From: Methylobacterium crusticola
Lineage (GTDB): Bacteria; Pseudomonadota; Alphaproteobacteria; Rhizobiales; Beijerinckiaceae
Direction of reading: 5' to 3'
DNA length: 64,000 nt
NCBI RefSeq assembly: GCF_003574465.1
Contig: NZ_QOWC01000005.1
Span: 1-64,000, forward strand
Made by a program: the position numbers and the translations under genes. Positions 1 through 10,474 of this stretch are shown here, one piece after another (the first letter of the stretch is position 1; every line of letters starts with the position of its first letter). Under the pieces are notes generated by a model. The model saw only the letters and a list, made by a program, of their open reading frames with translations, was not told the DNA's origin and made no database searches.

Positions 1-285
1 CGGCGTGACCGGCCCCGGGCCCGCCGGGCGCCCGCCGCCGGAGGCGCGCGCCCGGCCGCGTCGTGCCGCGGCCCGCCTCCGGGAGCCGGCGGGCATGCGC
101 CAGCGCGCCGGCCATCATGGCGGACGCACGATTGCAGGCGCCGTCGCGCCAGCCGTAGCCGTCCCGGGTCCGTCAGTGCGGGCGGCGCTGAAAGGGGAGC
201 GGATGAGCCCGGAGCAGGAGCGGGACTTCGGAAGCCGCTTGGTCCGGCCCGACGCGGTGACCGGCCCCGGACACCGACGGCGGGG

Positions 286-1032
286 TCAGCGCTTCACGAA
301 CCCGATATCGGCGGCCACCGCCGTCAAGCGGTCCGGCTCCCGCTCCTTGCGCTCGGAGTAGCGGTCCACGAGGTAGTCGGCGCGCCCGCGGGTCAGCAGG
401 GTGAACTTCATCAACTCCTCGCAGACGTCCACGACCCGGTCGTAGAGCGGCCCTGGCTTCATGCGGCCGGTGTCGTCGAACTCCTTGTAGGCCATCGGCA
501 CCGAGGACTGGTTCGGGATGGTGATCATCCGCATCCAGCGCCCGAGCACGCGCAGGCCGTTGACCGCGTTGAAACTCTGCGAGCCGCCCGAGACCTGCAT
601 CACGGCGAGCGTCCGGCCCTGGGTCGGGCGGACCGAGCCCTCGCTGAGCGGCAGCCAGTCGACCTGGCTCTTCATCACCCCGGTCAGGTTGCCGTGCCGC
701 TCGGGGCTGACCCAGACCTGACCCTCGGACCAGATCGACAGGGACCGGAGTTCCTGCACCTTCGGGTGGTCGGCGGTCGCGTCGTCGGGCAACGGCAGGC
801 CGTGGGCGTGGAAGATCCTGACCTCGCCGCCCATCGCCTCCAGCAGCCGGGCCGCCTCGCAGGCCAGGAACCGGCTGAACGAGCGCTCCCGCAGCGACCC
901 GTAGAGGATGAGGAAGCGCGGCGCGTGCGCGAGCGGCACCGACGCCTGCACCCGCTCGAGGGTCGGGACCTCGAAACGCGCCTCGGAGAGGTTCGGCATC
1001 CCGTCGGAGAAGGGTTGCTGGGTCTTGTCCAC
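286..1032 (-). CDS. arsH: ArsH NADPH-dependent FMN reductase / organoarsenical oxidase
   Basis: 248 residues, the usual ArsH length. The flavodoxin-like fold begins with an FMN-phosphate loop ([11 protein letters not shown], residues 44-54), followed by the family segment [18 protein letters not shown] and a GGSQSFN stretch that contacts FMN. ArsH enzymes oxidise trivalent methylated or aromatic arsenicals to less toxic pentavalent forms and also act as general NADPH:FMN oxidoreductases; they are cytosolic. The gene diverges from arsR across 50 bp that hold an ArsR-type dyad, so it is probably derepressed by As(III) together with the arsR operon. Family assignment is firm; the precise arsenical substrate is not visible in the sequence. 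Confidence 0.95.
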   Translation of the reverse strand: MDKTQQPFSDGMPNLSEARFEVPTLERVQASVPLAHAPRFLILYGSLRERSFSRFLACEAARLLEAMGGEVRIFHAHGLPLPDDATADHPKVQELRSLSIWSEGQVWVSPERHGNLTGVMKSQVDWLPLSEGSVRPTQGRTLAVMQVSGGSQSFNAVNGLRVLGRWMRMITIPNQSSVPMAYKEFDDTGRMKPGPLYDRVVDVCEELMKFTLLTRGRADYLVDRYSERKEREPDRLTAVAADIGFVKR

Positions 1033-1052
1033 GCGGCCATCATCTCCTAGGT

Positions 1053-1068
1053 TTCAACAATCGTTGAA
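1053..1068. promoter_or_regulatory. ArsR operator between arsH and arsR
   Basis: A 16-bp dyad TTCAAC-N4-GTTGAA sits at the centre of the 50-bp divergent arsH/arsR gap. Its AT-rich TTCAA/TTGAA arms resemble known operators of SmtB/ArsR-family repressors, and its position would let one bound ArsR dimer shut off both directions. Binding is inferred. Confidence 0.65.
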
Positions 1069-1082
1069 TTGATGGACCAGCC

Positions 1083-1442
1083 ATGGACGAACGGCAAGCC
1101 CTCGCCGCCTTCGCCGCGCTCGGGCAGGAGCACCGGCTCCGGGCCGTGCGCGCGCTCGTCACCGCCGGGCCGGACGGTCTCGCCGCCGGGGCGCTGGCGA
1201 GCGAGGTCGGGATCGCGAGCACCAACCTGTCCTTCCACCTGAAGGAGCTCTCGCATGCCGGGCTGATCACGTCCCGGCGCGAGGGCAAGTCGGTCATCTA
1301 CAGCGCCGCCTATGCGGGCCTGTCCGACCTGATCGCCTTCCTGATGCGCGACTGCTGCGGGGGCCGGCCCGAGGTCTGCGCTCCTGCCGTCGCCGCCCTG
1401 TCCGCCTGCGATCGTACCACCGGAGACACCGCCCATGCCTGA
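1083..1442 (+). CDS. arsR: ArsR-family As(III)-responsive repressor
   Basis: 119 residues with a winged-helix fold (residues about 5-85; recognition helix around STNLSFHLKELSHAGL). The C-terminal region carries Cys91-Cys92 and Cys99 in DCCGGRPEVC. This arrangement resembles the C-terminal As(III) site of Acidithiobacillus-type ArsR (Cys95/96/102) rather than the CVC motif in the DNA-binding helix of the E. coli R773 protein. It should repress arsH and the arsR-arsC-acr3 operon until As(III) binds. Its end overlaps the arsC start by 8 bp, indicating translational coupling. A damaged second arsR C-terminus lies 1.6 kb downstream. Confidence 0.93.
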   Translation: MDERQALAAFAALGQEHRLRAVRALVTAGPDGLAAGALASEVGIASTNLSFHLKELSHAGLITSRREGKSVIYSAAYAGLSDLIAFLMRDCCGGRPEVCAPAVAALSACDRTTGDTAHA

Positions 1443-1872
1443 GGCGTTCGACGTCGTCGTTTACCACAACCCCGCCTGCGGCACGTCCCGCAACACCCTG
1501 GCGCTGATCCGCAACGCCGGGGTCGAGCCGCACGTGGTCGAGTACCTCAAGACGCCCCCGAGCCGGGCGCTCCTCAAGCAACTTCTCGCCCGCGCCGGCC
1601 TCTCGGTCCGGGACGTGCTGCGCGAGAAGGGCACGCCCTACGCCACGCTCGGCCTCGCCAGTACGGCGCTGACCGACGATCAGCTCCTCGACGCGGTCGA
1701 GGCTCACCCGGTCCTGCTCAACCGCCCGCTCGTGGTGAGCCCCAGGGGCGTGCGCCTGTGCCGGCCGTCCGAGGCGGTGCTGGACCTGCTGCCCGCCCAG
1801 CAGGGCGAGTTCGTGAAGGAGGACGGCGAGCGCGTCGTCGACGAGCACGGCCGCCGCGTCGCCACCGCCTGA
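1435..1872 (+). CDS. arsC: Arsenate reductase, glutaredoxin-coupled ArsC
   Basis: 145 residues. The N-terminal HNPACGTSRN motif supplies the catalytic cysteine in the HX3CX3R context of the thioredoxin-fold, glutathione/glutaredoxin-linked arsenate reductases. Downstream EYLKTPPSR and LLNRPLVVSPRG carry the arginines expected to hold arsenate. The enzyme reduces As(V) to As(III), the substrate of the Acr3 pump encoded 7 bp downstream. The start ATG lies inside the arsR tail. The C-terminal extension after about residue 120 (rich in E, D and R) is slightly longer than in the E. coli protein but unremarkable. Confidence 0.94.
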   Translation: MPEAFDVVVYHNPACGTSRNTLALIRNAGVEPHVVEYLKTPPSRALLKQLLARAGLSVRDVLREKGTPYATLGLASTALTDDQLLDAVEAHPVLLNRPLVVSPRGVRLCRPSEAVLDLLPAQQGEFVKEDGERVVDEHGRRVATA

Positions 1873-1879
1873 GGACACG

Positions 1880-2944
1880 ATGAGCACCTTCGAACGCTTC
1901 CTCACCCTCTGGGTCGCGCTGTGCATCGTGGCCGGCATCGCGCTCGGCCACGTCGTGCCGGGCTTCTTCCACGCCGTCGGCGGCGCCGAGGTCGCCAAGG
2001 TGAACCTGCCGGTGGCGGTCCTGATCTGGCTCATGGTCATCCCCATGCTGCTCAAGATCGACTTCGCCTCGCTGCGCCACGTCGGCCGGCACTGGCGCGG
2101 CATCGGCGTGACGCTCTTCATCAACTGGGCCGTGAAGCCCTTCTCGATGGCCGCGCTCGGCTGGCTCTTCGTGGGCTCCCTGTTCCGGCCGTACCTGCCC
2201 GCCGACCAGATCGACAGCTACGTCGCCGGGCTCATCATCCTGGCGGCGGCGCCCTGCACCGCCATGGTGTTCGTGTGGTCGAACCTGACCCGCGGCGAGC
2301 CCCACTTCACCCTGAGCCAGGTGGCGCTCAACGACACCATCATGGTGGTGGCCTTCGCGCCCATCGTCGGCCTGCTGCTCGGGCTCTCGGCCATCACCGT
2401 GCCCTGGGGCACGCTTGTGCTGTCGGTGGTGCTCTACATCGTCATTCCGGTCGTGATCGCGCAGGTCGTGCGCCGAAGCCTCCTGGCCTCGGGCGGCCAG
2501 CCGGCGCTCGACCGGCTTCTCGCCAGGCTCGGGCCGGCGTCGCTCGTCGCGCTCCTGGCCACCCTGGTGCTGCTGTTCGGCTTCCAGGGCGAGCAGATCC
2601 TGGCCCAGCCGGCGGTCATCGGCCTGCTGGCGGTGCCCATCCTGATCCAGGTCTACCTGAACTCCGGGTTGGCCTACCTCCTGAACCGGATCGCGGGGGA
2701 GCAGCATTGCGTGGCCGGGCCCTCGGCGCTGATCGGCGCCTCGAACTTCTTCGAGCTCGCGGTGGCCGCCGCCATCAGCCTGTTCGGCTTCAACTCGGGC
2801 GCGGCGCTCGCCACCGTGGTCGGCGTCCTCATCGAGGTGCCCGTCATGCTCTCGGTCGTGTGGATCGTGAACCGGTCGCAGGGCTGGTACGAGCGGGGGG
2901 CGAACCAGCGGGCGGCCTTGGAGCCGGCTTCGCGCCAAGCGTGA
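1880..2944 (+). CDS. acr3: ACR3-family arsenite efflux carrier
   Basis: 354 residues forming about ten membrane helices. The essential cysteine of ACR3 carriers is present in the AAPCTAMVFVW motif (Cys126) in the fourth helix region. ACR3 proteins expel As(OH)3 from the cytoplasm as secondary carriers using the proton-motive force and are unrelated to ArsB. A GAGG ribosome site precedes the ATG, and only 7 bp separate it from arsC, so it is cotranscribed with arsR and arsC. Conserved proline and asparagine patches (INWAVKPFSM, ALNDTIMVVAFAPI) match the family. Assignment is firm. Confidence 0.95.
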   Translation: MSTFERFLTLWVALCIVAGIALGHVVPGFFHAVGGAEVAKVNLPVAVLIWLMVIPMLLKIDFASLRHVGRHWRGIGVTLFINWAVKPFSMAALGWLFVGSLFRPYLPADQIDSYVAGLIILAAAPCTAMVFVWSNLTRGEPHFTLSQVALNDTIMVVAFAPIVGLLLGLSAITVPWGTLVLSVVLYIVIPVVIAQVVRRSLLASGGQPALDRLLARLGPASLVALLATLVLLFGFQGEQILAQPAVIGLLAVPILIQVYLNSGLAYLLNRIAGEQHCVAGPSALIGASNFFELAVAAAISLFGFNSGAALATVVGVLIEVPVMLSVVWIVNRSQGWYERGANQRAALEPASRQA

Positions 2945-3036
2945 GCGTCACGGTGCGGGCCGCCGCGGCCCGCACCGTCCTACCGGCCGCGAAGGCTTGA
3001 CCGCAGGACCGCGGAGGCAGCCCTGCTCAATCCATC

Positions 3037-3180
3037 CTCACCGGCTTGGTCTCCCAGGAGCGGCAGGCGACGACCCTGATCTGCCGCGCCGCCTACCCGG
3101 CCATGAACGCCCTCGTCGGTTTCCTCGCGGACGAGTGCTGCGCCGACGAGACCTGCTCCGGGAAGGGCGAAGCGGCCTGA
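3037..3180 (+). pseudogene. Remnant of a second ArsR repressor (C-terminal part only)
   Basis: The frame ending at the TGA at 3178-3180 reads GLVSQERQATTLICRAAY, then FLADECCADETC. This aligns with the last third of the arsR product upstream (GLITSRREGKSVIYSAAY, then FLMRDCCGGRPEVC), including the paired cysteines and following cysteine used for As(III) binding. The helix-turn-helix half is missing: the in-frame sequence before 3037 shows no similarity and there is no start or ribosome site. The expected wing tyrosine is a Cys (ICRAAY). It therefore appears to be the decayed end of an arsR that once preceded the flavin oxidoreductase gene. Confidence 0.7.
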
Positions 3181-3202
3181 TGCCGTGTTCCTTATTTCAA
3201 TA

Positions 3203-3212
3203 ATTCCGGAAT
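3203..3212. promoter_or_regulatory. Palindrome before the arsenic-operon oxidoreductase
   Basis: A perfect 10-bp palindrome ATTCCGGAAT lies in a short AT-rich patch (3190-3215) 14 bp before the GTG start at 3227. Its position between the dead arsR remnant and the oxidoreductase fits a leftover ArsR operator or promoter. Function is a guess. Confidence 0.25.
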
Positions 3213-3226
3213 CAACGGAGGATAGC

Positions 3227-4609
3227 GTGCCCGAGACGACGTCTTCGCTCCCCGTCGCGGTCATCGGCGCCGGCCCGGTCGGCCTGGCGGCGGCCGCCCA
3301 CCTCCTCGCCCGCGGCCTGCCGGTGCGGGTTTACGAGGCGGGCCCGGAGGTCGGCGCCCACGTGCGGGCGTGGGGGCATGTGCGCCTGTTCTCGCCGTGG
3401 CGCTACAACGTCGACCCGGCGGCCCGGGCGCTCCTGGAGGGGGCGGGCTGGGACGCACCGCCCGGGGATGCCTTCCCGACCGGCCACGAACTGGTCGACC
3501 GCTACCTCGCGCCGTTGGCCGCCACGCCCCGGCTGGCCGACGCTATCGAGACCGGCGCGCGGGTGACGGCGCTCGGGCGCCTCGGCCTCGACAAGGTGAG
3601 CGACCGCGGCCGCGCCGGCGTGCCCTTCGTCCTGACCATCGCCGAGGCCGGCCGTGGCGCCCGCCGCGACCTGGCGCGGGCGGTCGTCGACGCGTCCGGA
3701 ACCTGGGGGCAGCCGAACCCGCTCGGCGCGAGCGGCCTGCCGGCGGAGGGCGAGGCCGACCTCGCCGAGCGGACCGCCACCGGCGTCCCGGACGTCCTCG
3801 GTCGCGACCGGGCCGATTATGCCGGCCGGACCACCCTGGTGGTGGGAGCGGGGCATTCCGCCGCCAACGTGCTGCTCGACCTCGCGCGGCTCGCCGACGA
3901 GGTCGAGGGGACGACGGCCGTCTGGGCGACCCGCGGCACCGACTTGTCGCGTGTCTACGGGGGCGGCGCGGCGGACGAACTCGCCGGGCGCGGCGACCTC
4001 GGTTCCAGGCTGCGCGGCCTGGTCGACGGCTGCCGGCTCCCGCTGGCGCGGGGCTTCGCGGTCACGTCCGTGCGGAGGTGCCGCGAACGCCTCTTGGTCG
4101 ACGGCATCACCGCGGAGGGGCCCCGCACCCTCGGGCCGGTGGACAGGGTCGTCGCCGCGACCGGGCAGCGCCCCGACCTCGCCCTCACGCGGGAATTGCG
4201 CCTCGACCTCGATTCCTGTCTGGAAAGCGTCAGGGCGCTCGGGCCTTTGATCGACCCGAACCTGCATTCCTGCGGCTCGGTCCGGCCGCACGGCCACCGC
4301 GAGGTATCCCACCCGGAACCCGGCTTCTATACGGTCGGCATCAAGTCGTACGGCCGGGCTCCGACCTTCCTGATGCTGACGGGGTACGAGCAGGTCCGCT
4401 CGGTCGCGGCCGCGCTGGCGGGAGACCTCGCCGCCGCCGATGACGTGCGCCTGGTCCTGCCGCAGACCGGGGTGTGCGCGACGTCCCGGGGCGACGCCGA
4501 TGCGGACGGATGCTGCGGCGTTCCGGCCCCGGCTGCGGCGGGAACCTGCTGTCCGCCGGCACCGGCGCGACGCTCGGCATCGACGTCCTTCTGCGGCGTG
4601 CCGGCATGA
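3227..4609 (+). CDS. FAD-dependent oxidoreductase of the ars operon (ArsO-like) with Cys-rich tail
   Basis: I choose the GTG at 3227 because GGAGGA lies 4-5 bp before it; this gives 460 residues. Two Rossmann motifs are visible: VAVIGAGPVGLAAAAHL at the N-terminus for FAD and TLVVGAGHSAANVLL near residue 205 for NAD(P), as in flavin monooxygenases and thioredoxin-reductase-like enzymes. Similar flavoproteins occur in ars clusters and are sometimes called ArsO; the reaction is uncertain. The last 45 residues hold six cysteines in C, CC, CC and C groups separated by Ala/Pro/Gly linkers, suggesting metalloid binding. The stop overlaps the next start (ATGA). Confidence 0.75.
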   Translation: MPETTSSLPVAVIGAGPVGLAAAAHLLARGLPVRVYEAGPEVGAHVRAWGHVRLFSPWRYNVDPAARALLEGAGWDAPPGDAFPTGHELVDRYLAPLAATPRLADAIETGARVTALGRLGLDKVSDRGRAGVPFVLTIAEAGRGARRDLARAVVDASGTWGQPNPLGASGLPAEGEADLAERTATGVPDVLGRDRADYAGRTTLVVGAGHSAANVLLDLARLADEVEGTTAVWATRGTDLSRVYGGGAADELAGRGDLGSRLRGLVDGCRLPLARGFAVTSVRRCRERLLVDGITAEGPRTLGPVDRVVAATGQRPDLALTRELRLDLDSCLESVRALGPLIDPNLHSCGSVRPHGHREVSHPEPGFYTVGIKSYGRAPTFLMLTGYEQVRSVAAALAGDLAAADDVRLVLPQTGVCATSRGDADADGCCGVPAPAAAGTCCPPAPARRSASTSFCGVPA

Positions 4610-5820
4610 GCGCCCGCAACCGGATGACCGTCATCTCGGCCCTTGGCGTGGTGGAGATCCTCGCCTGGGGTTCCTCGTTCTACCTGCCGGCGGTGCTCGC
4701 CGGGCCCATCGCGGCCGACACCGGCTGGCCGCTCTCCTGGGTGGTCGGGGGCCTGTCCATCGGGCTCCTGGTGGCGGCCATCGCCTCGCCCCGGGTCGGA
4801 ACCGCCATCCATCGGCGCGGCGGGCGCCCGGTGCTGGCGCTCGCCGCCCTGCTGCTGGCGGCGGGCCACGTCGTGATCGGCCTGGCGCCGAACCTGCCGA
4901 CGTTCCTGGCGGGATGGCTCGTCCTCGGGCTCGGCATGGGGTGCGGCCTGTACGACCCGGCCTTCGCCACCCTCGGGCGGCTCTACGGCGCCGAGGCGCG
5001 TCCCGCCATCACCACGCTGACCCTCTGGGGCGGTTTCGCCAGCACGGTCTGCTGGCCGCTCTCCGCCTTCCTCGTCGAGCAGGTCGGCTGGCGGGGCACG
5101 TGCCTCGCCTATGCCGGGCTGCACCTCGCCGTGACCCTGCCGCTGGTGCTCGGCTTGGTCCCGCCGGTGCCCGCGGCCGCGCCTGGCGCGAGTGGCGCAC
5201 GCGGGCAATGCGAGCCGCTGACGCGGCGCGAGCGGCGCGCCTTCCTGCTGATGGCCGGCGTGCTGGTCCTGGGCGGGACCGTGATGACGCTGGTCTCGGT
5301 GCACCTGATCGCGCTGCTGCAGGCGCGCGGCGTGGCGCTCGCCGCCGCGGTGTCCTACGGAGCGCTGATCGGGCCGTCCCAGGTCGGCGCCCGCATCGTC
5401 GAGATGGCCACCAAGGGTCGGCACCACCCGCTCTGGACGCTGACGGTCGCCATGGTCCTCGTGGCGCTCGGGCTGGCCATCCTGGTGGCGGGCATCCCGG
5501 CGGTCGCCGTCGCCCTGGTCCTGTATGGGGCCGGCAACGGGATCTACTCCATCGCCCGGGGCACGGTGCCGCTCGCCCTCTTCGGCGCGGAGCGCTACCC
5601 GGTGCTGGTCGGCCGCCTTGCGCGACCGGGCCTCGTCGCCCAGGCCCTCGCTCCGTCCTTGGGCGCCGTGGCGCTCACCTACGGCGGCCCCGACACGGCC
5701 TACGCTCTCCTTGCGGCGCTCGCGCTTGCGAATGTCGGCTTGGCATCGGCCTTGTGGAGCACGCGGCCGGAAGCGGCCCTCCCCCCTGCGCGCGCCCAGG
5801 CGGAGCCGCAGGAGAAGTGA
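4606..5820 (+). CDS. MFS transporter of the ars operon
   Basis: The ATG at 4606 overlaps the preceding TGA by ATGA, giving a 404-residue protein with about twelve membrane helices in two halves. A basic cytoplasmic loop (SPRVGTAIHRRGGRP) follows helix 2, typical of major facilitator carriers, and a charged central loop (about residues 195-210) separates the halves. Its position at the end of the ars operon, coupled to the flavin oxidoreductase, suggests export of an arsenical or of that enzyme's product. It is not an obvious ArsJ, because no linked glyceraldehyde-3-phosphate dehydrogenase gene is present. A strong hairpin follows. Confidence 0.8.
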   Translation: MSARNRMTVISALGVVEILAWGSSFYLPAVLAGPIAADTGWPLSWVVGGLSIGLLVAAIASPRVGTAIHRRGGRPVLALAALLLAAGHVVIGLAPNLPTFLAGWLVLGLGMGCGLYDPAFATLGRLYGAEARPAITTLTLWGGFASTVCWPLSAFLVEQVGWRGTCLAYAGLHLAVTLPLVLGLVPPVPAAAPGASGARGQCEPLTRRERRAFLLMAGVLVLGGTVMTLVSVHLIALLQARGVALAAAVSYGALIGPSQVGARIVEMATKGRHHPLWTLTVAMVLVALGLAILVAGIPAVAVALVLYGAGNGIYSIARGTVPLALFGAERYPVLVGRLARPGLVAQALAPSLGAVALTYGGPDTAYALLAALALANVGLASALWSTRPEAALPPARAQAEPQEK

Positions 5821-5840
5821 TCGCCTCGGTTGCAACGTCG

Positions 5841-5868
5841 AAGGGCCGCCATCGAGATGGCGGCCCTT
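5841..5868. terminator. Hairpin terminator between ars operon and hppA
   Basis: A perfect inverted repeat AAGGGCCGCCATC / GATGGCGGCCCTT (13-bp arms, 2-nt spacer, so in practice a CGAG tetraloop) lies 20 bp after the MFS stop and before the convergent hppA stop. The A-A/T-T ends allow use in both directions. Confidence 0.8.
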
Positions 5869-5934
5869 CATCACTCTAGGTTGTTGCAGTGCGGAACTTT
5901 GGTGTCCGGCCGCGGAAAGCCGGGTCGGCTCTCA

Positions 5935-8082
<2,148 letters not shown>

Positions 8083-8283
8083 TCTACCGTCCTTGATGTC
8101 GGGCGCGTTCCCGCGACGGCTGACGGCCTGTCATGGCGTGCGGCCGTCCGTGGCGGGCCTCCCTCCCCGTGTGAGCAGGGCCGCGCGGCGACGCGCGGTC
8201 CTTGCGGGTCACTTGAGTGCCAAACTTCAACGGCGAGCGCAAACGCTCTTAAGCTTCCTCCCGGCAGACTTTCGGACCCGAAC

Positions 8284-8314
8284 GGCCGCTCCGGGGCGTC
8301 GGCCCGGAGCGGCC
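8284..8314 (-). terminator. Terminator of the ribH-nusB-thiL operon
   Basis: GGCCGCTCCGGG (8284-8295) pairs perfectly with CCCGGAGCGGCC (8303-8314), a 12-bp stem with a 7-nt loop. It begins just after the thiL stop on the minus strand, before the hppA leader. Confidence 0.7.
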
Positions 8315-8318
8315 CCCG

Positions 8319-9323
8319 TCAGAAGTGGCTGAAGGAGCCCGTCCGGAAGGTGCGGGGCTGCCCGTCCGGCATCCGGAAGGTCGGCGCGCCGCCGCCCTCC
8401 CGCACGGTGCCGATCGCCGTGAGCGGCACCCCCGCGTCCCCGGCCTCGCCCAGGATCCCGGCGACCGCGCCGGGCGGGACCGCGCACAGGATCTCGTAAT
8501 CGTCCCCGCCGGTCAGCGCCGCGTCGAGGAGCCCGGGGTCGAGGGCGAGCGCGGCCCGCGCCGCCTCCGAGAGCGGCACCGCCGCGACCTCGACCTCGGC
8601 GCTCAGGTGCGCCGCCCGCATCATCTTGGCGAGGTCGCCCACGAGCCCGTCCGAGACGTCCATGGCGGCCCGGGCGTGGCGGCCGAGCGCGCCCGCGAGG
8701 GCGAGCCGCGGGCGCGGGTGCAGGTAGCGGTCGACGAGGCTCGCGCGGGCCGGGAGGGGAAGGGCGGCGGCCCAGGCCGGCGCGGGCCGCCGCCGCAGCG
8801 CGAGGCCGAGGGCGGCGTCCCCGATCGTGCCGGAGACGAGCAGCCGGTCGCCCGCGGCGGCGGTCGGCCGGCGCACCATCCGGCCGGCCGGCACCTCGCC
8901 GAGGGCCGTGATCCCGACGAGGGTCGGCCCTCCCGACCGCACGGTGTCGCCGCCGAGGAGCGGGCAGGAGGACAGGGCGGCGGCCTCGCTCAGGCCGGTG
9001 CAGAACCCGGCGATCCAGGCCTCGTCCCAGTCGTCCGCGAGCGCCAGGGTGAGGAGGAAGCCCCGGGGCTCGGCGCCCTTGGCGGCGAGGTCCGAGAGGT
9101 TCACGCCGAGCGCCTTGCAGGCCACCGAGGCCGGCGGGTCGTCCGGGAAGTAGTGCACGCCGGCCACCACCGCGTCGGTGGTGAGGACGAGGTCGTGGCC
9201 CGGCCGCGGCGCCAGCAGGGCGGCGTCGTCGCGGAGGGCCAGGCCGCCGGGGCCCGCCAGGGGCGCGAAGTAGCGCGCGATCAGCTCGTCCTCGGTCGGG
9301 CGGGGGAGGTCGGGGCGCGCCAT
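8319..9323 (-). CDS. thiL: Thiamine-monophosphate kinase
   Basis: 334 residues of the PurM/AIR-synthetase-like fold. The N-terminal LRDDAALL (Mg-binding aspartates), the TTDAVVAGVHYF segment and KALGVNLSDLAAKGAEP follow the ThiL pattern, and the second half carries MDVSDGLVGDL and LTGGDDYEILC. It phosphorylates thiamine monophosphate to the cofactor thiamine diphosphate in the cytosol. It is the last gene of ribH-nusB-thiL, the order common in alphaproteobacteria, about 120 bp after nusB. Confidence 0.95.
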   Translation of the reverse strand: MARPDLPRPTEDELIARYFAPLAGPGGLALRDDAALLAPRPGHDLVLTTDAVVAGVHYFPDDPPASVACKALGVNLSDLAAKGAEPRGFLLTLALADDWDEAWIAGFCTGLSEAAALSSCPLLGGDTVRSGGPTLVGITALGEVPAGRMVRRPTAAAGDRLLVSGTIGDAALGLALRRRPAPAWAAALPLPARASLVDRYLHPRPRLALAGALGRHARAAMDVSDGLVGDLAKMMRAAHLSAEVEVAAVPLSEAARAALALDPGLLDAALTGGDDYEILCAVPPGAVAGILGEAGDAGVPLTAIGTVREGGGAPTFRMPDGQPRTFRTGSFSHF

Positions 9324-9447
9324 CTCGGAACGTCTCGCGTGCTGGCGGTCGCGGGGACCGGGACGATCGGGCCGGCGCGGTCCCGGGCATTGCCGCCCCG
9401 GGTCACGCCGCCCGGGGGCGGCCCCGGGAGCTTCGGCCGGCCGCGGC

Positions 9448-9930
9448 TCAGCCGGCCCGGCCGCCGTCGCGGGGCGCGCCGTCGAGCTCCTGGGCCCGGC
9501 CCGCGCGGGCGACCCTGTCGAGCACCGCGTTGACGAGGCCGGGCTCGTCGCCGGCGTAGAAGCTGTGGGCGACGTCGACGTATTCCGAGATCGCCACCCG
9601 GACGGGCACGTCGCGGCGGTAGATCAGCTCGTAGGCGCCGGCCCGCAGGATGGCGCGCAGCACCGCCTCGATCCGCCGCAGCGGCCAGCCCGCCGTGAGG
9701 GCCCCGTCGAGCTGCTGGTCGATCGTGCGCTGCTCCTCGACCACGCCCCGCAGGAGGTCGCGGAAGAAGGCGGGCTCGGCGGGCGGGTGCTCGACCCCGT
9801 CGATGACCTGCCCGATCCAGAACGCCTCGAACTCCGCCAGGGCCTCGATCACGCCCTTGCCGGAGATCTCCATCTCGTAGAGCGCCTGGACCACGGCCAG
9901 GCGGGCGCCGCTGCGCTCGGCGGGTTTCAT
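9448..9930 (-). CDS. nusB: Transcription antitermination factor NusB
   Basis: 160 residues, all-helical. The N-terminal RSGARLAVVQALYEMEISGK and C-terminal YDAHSFYAGDEPGLVNAVLDRVAR-like region (read here as EYVDVAHSFYAG and VNAVLDRVA) are typical. NusB pairs with ribosomal protein S10 at boxA of rRNA leaders to prevent premature termination. The gene starts 1 bp after the ribH stop, so the two are translationally linked. The tail after residue 145 (ELDGAPRDGG) is disordered-looking. Confidence 0.95.
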   Translation of the reverse strand: MKPAERSGARLAVVQALYEMEISGKGVIEALAEFEAFWIGQVIDGVEHPPAEPAFFRDLLRGVVEEQRTIDQQLDGALTAGWPLRRIEAVLRAILRAGAYELIYRRDVPVRVAISEYVDVAHSFYAGDEPGLVNAVLDRVARAGRAQELDGAPRDGGRAG

Positions 9931-9931
9931 C

Positions 9932-10474
9932 TCAAGCCTTCTCCGGATCCCGGCGGGGCGCGAAGCCGATGGTGCGGTCCTGGCGCTCCGCGTCCTCGGC
10001 CCGCCGCAGGGCCAGGACCGCGAGGGCGGCCTCCGCGGCGCCCCCGCCCTTGTTCATCTCGGCGACCCGGGCGCGGGCGAGGGCCTGCGCCTCGGTCTCG
10101 ACGGTCAGGATACCATTGCCCAGGGGCAGGCGCAGCATCACGGAGAGGTCCATCAGCGCCCGGGCGCTCTCCCCCGCCACGATGTCGTAGTGCCCGGTCT
10201 CGCCCCGGATCACGCAGCCGAGCGCCACCACGGCGTCGTAGGGCTTGCGCGCGCGGGCCGCGGCCTCGAGCAGGATCGCCACGGCCTGGGGGACCTCCAG
10301 CGCCCCCGGCACCGTCGCCACCACGGCCTCGGCGCCGGCGGCGCTGAGGACCGCCCGGGCGCCGCTCAGGAGCTCGTCGGCGATGTCCTCGTAGTAGCGG
10401 GCCTCGACGATGAGCACCCGGGCTCCGGTGAGGGACGGGCGATCGCGGCCGCTGTCTCGGCGTGGCGTGACCAT
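9932..10474 (-). CDS. ribH: 6,7-dimethyl-8-ribityllumazine synthase
   Basis: The ATG at 10474 gives 180 residues; an upstream in-frame extension to 10720 is Arg/Gly-rich and unlike the family. Lumazine synthase motifs are in order: [14 protein letters not shown] at the start, VPGALEVP for the pyrimidine substrate, [17 protein letters not shown] with the catalytic His, and [10 protein letters not shown]. It condenses the ribitylamino-uracil with 3,4-dihydroxy-2-butanone 4-phosphate in riboflavin synthesis. It heads the ribH-nusB-thiL operon. I looked for an FMN riboswitch upstream and did not see one. Confidence 0.94.
   Translation of the reverse strand: MVTPRRDSGRDRPSLTGARVLIVEARYYEDIADELLSGARAVLSAAGAEAVVATVPGALEVPQAVAILLEAAARARKPYDAVVALGCVIRGETGHYDIVAGESARALMDLSVMLRLPLGNGILTVETEAQALARARVAEMNKGGGAAEAALAVLALRRAEDAERQDRTIGFAPRRDPEKA

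Noticed and set aside
5..361. A 118-codon frame at the window start
   Set aside because: Pro/Arg/Ala-rich without structure, and it runs into the end of arsH on the opposite strand.
4606..5820. Naming the ars-operon MFS protein ArsJ
   Set aside because: ArsJ is genetically paired with a glyceraldehyde-3-phosphate dehydrogenase that is absent here, and no ArsJ-specific motif is evident.
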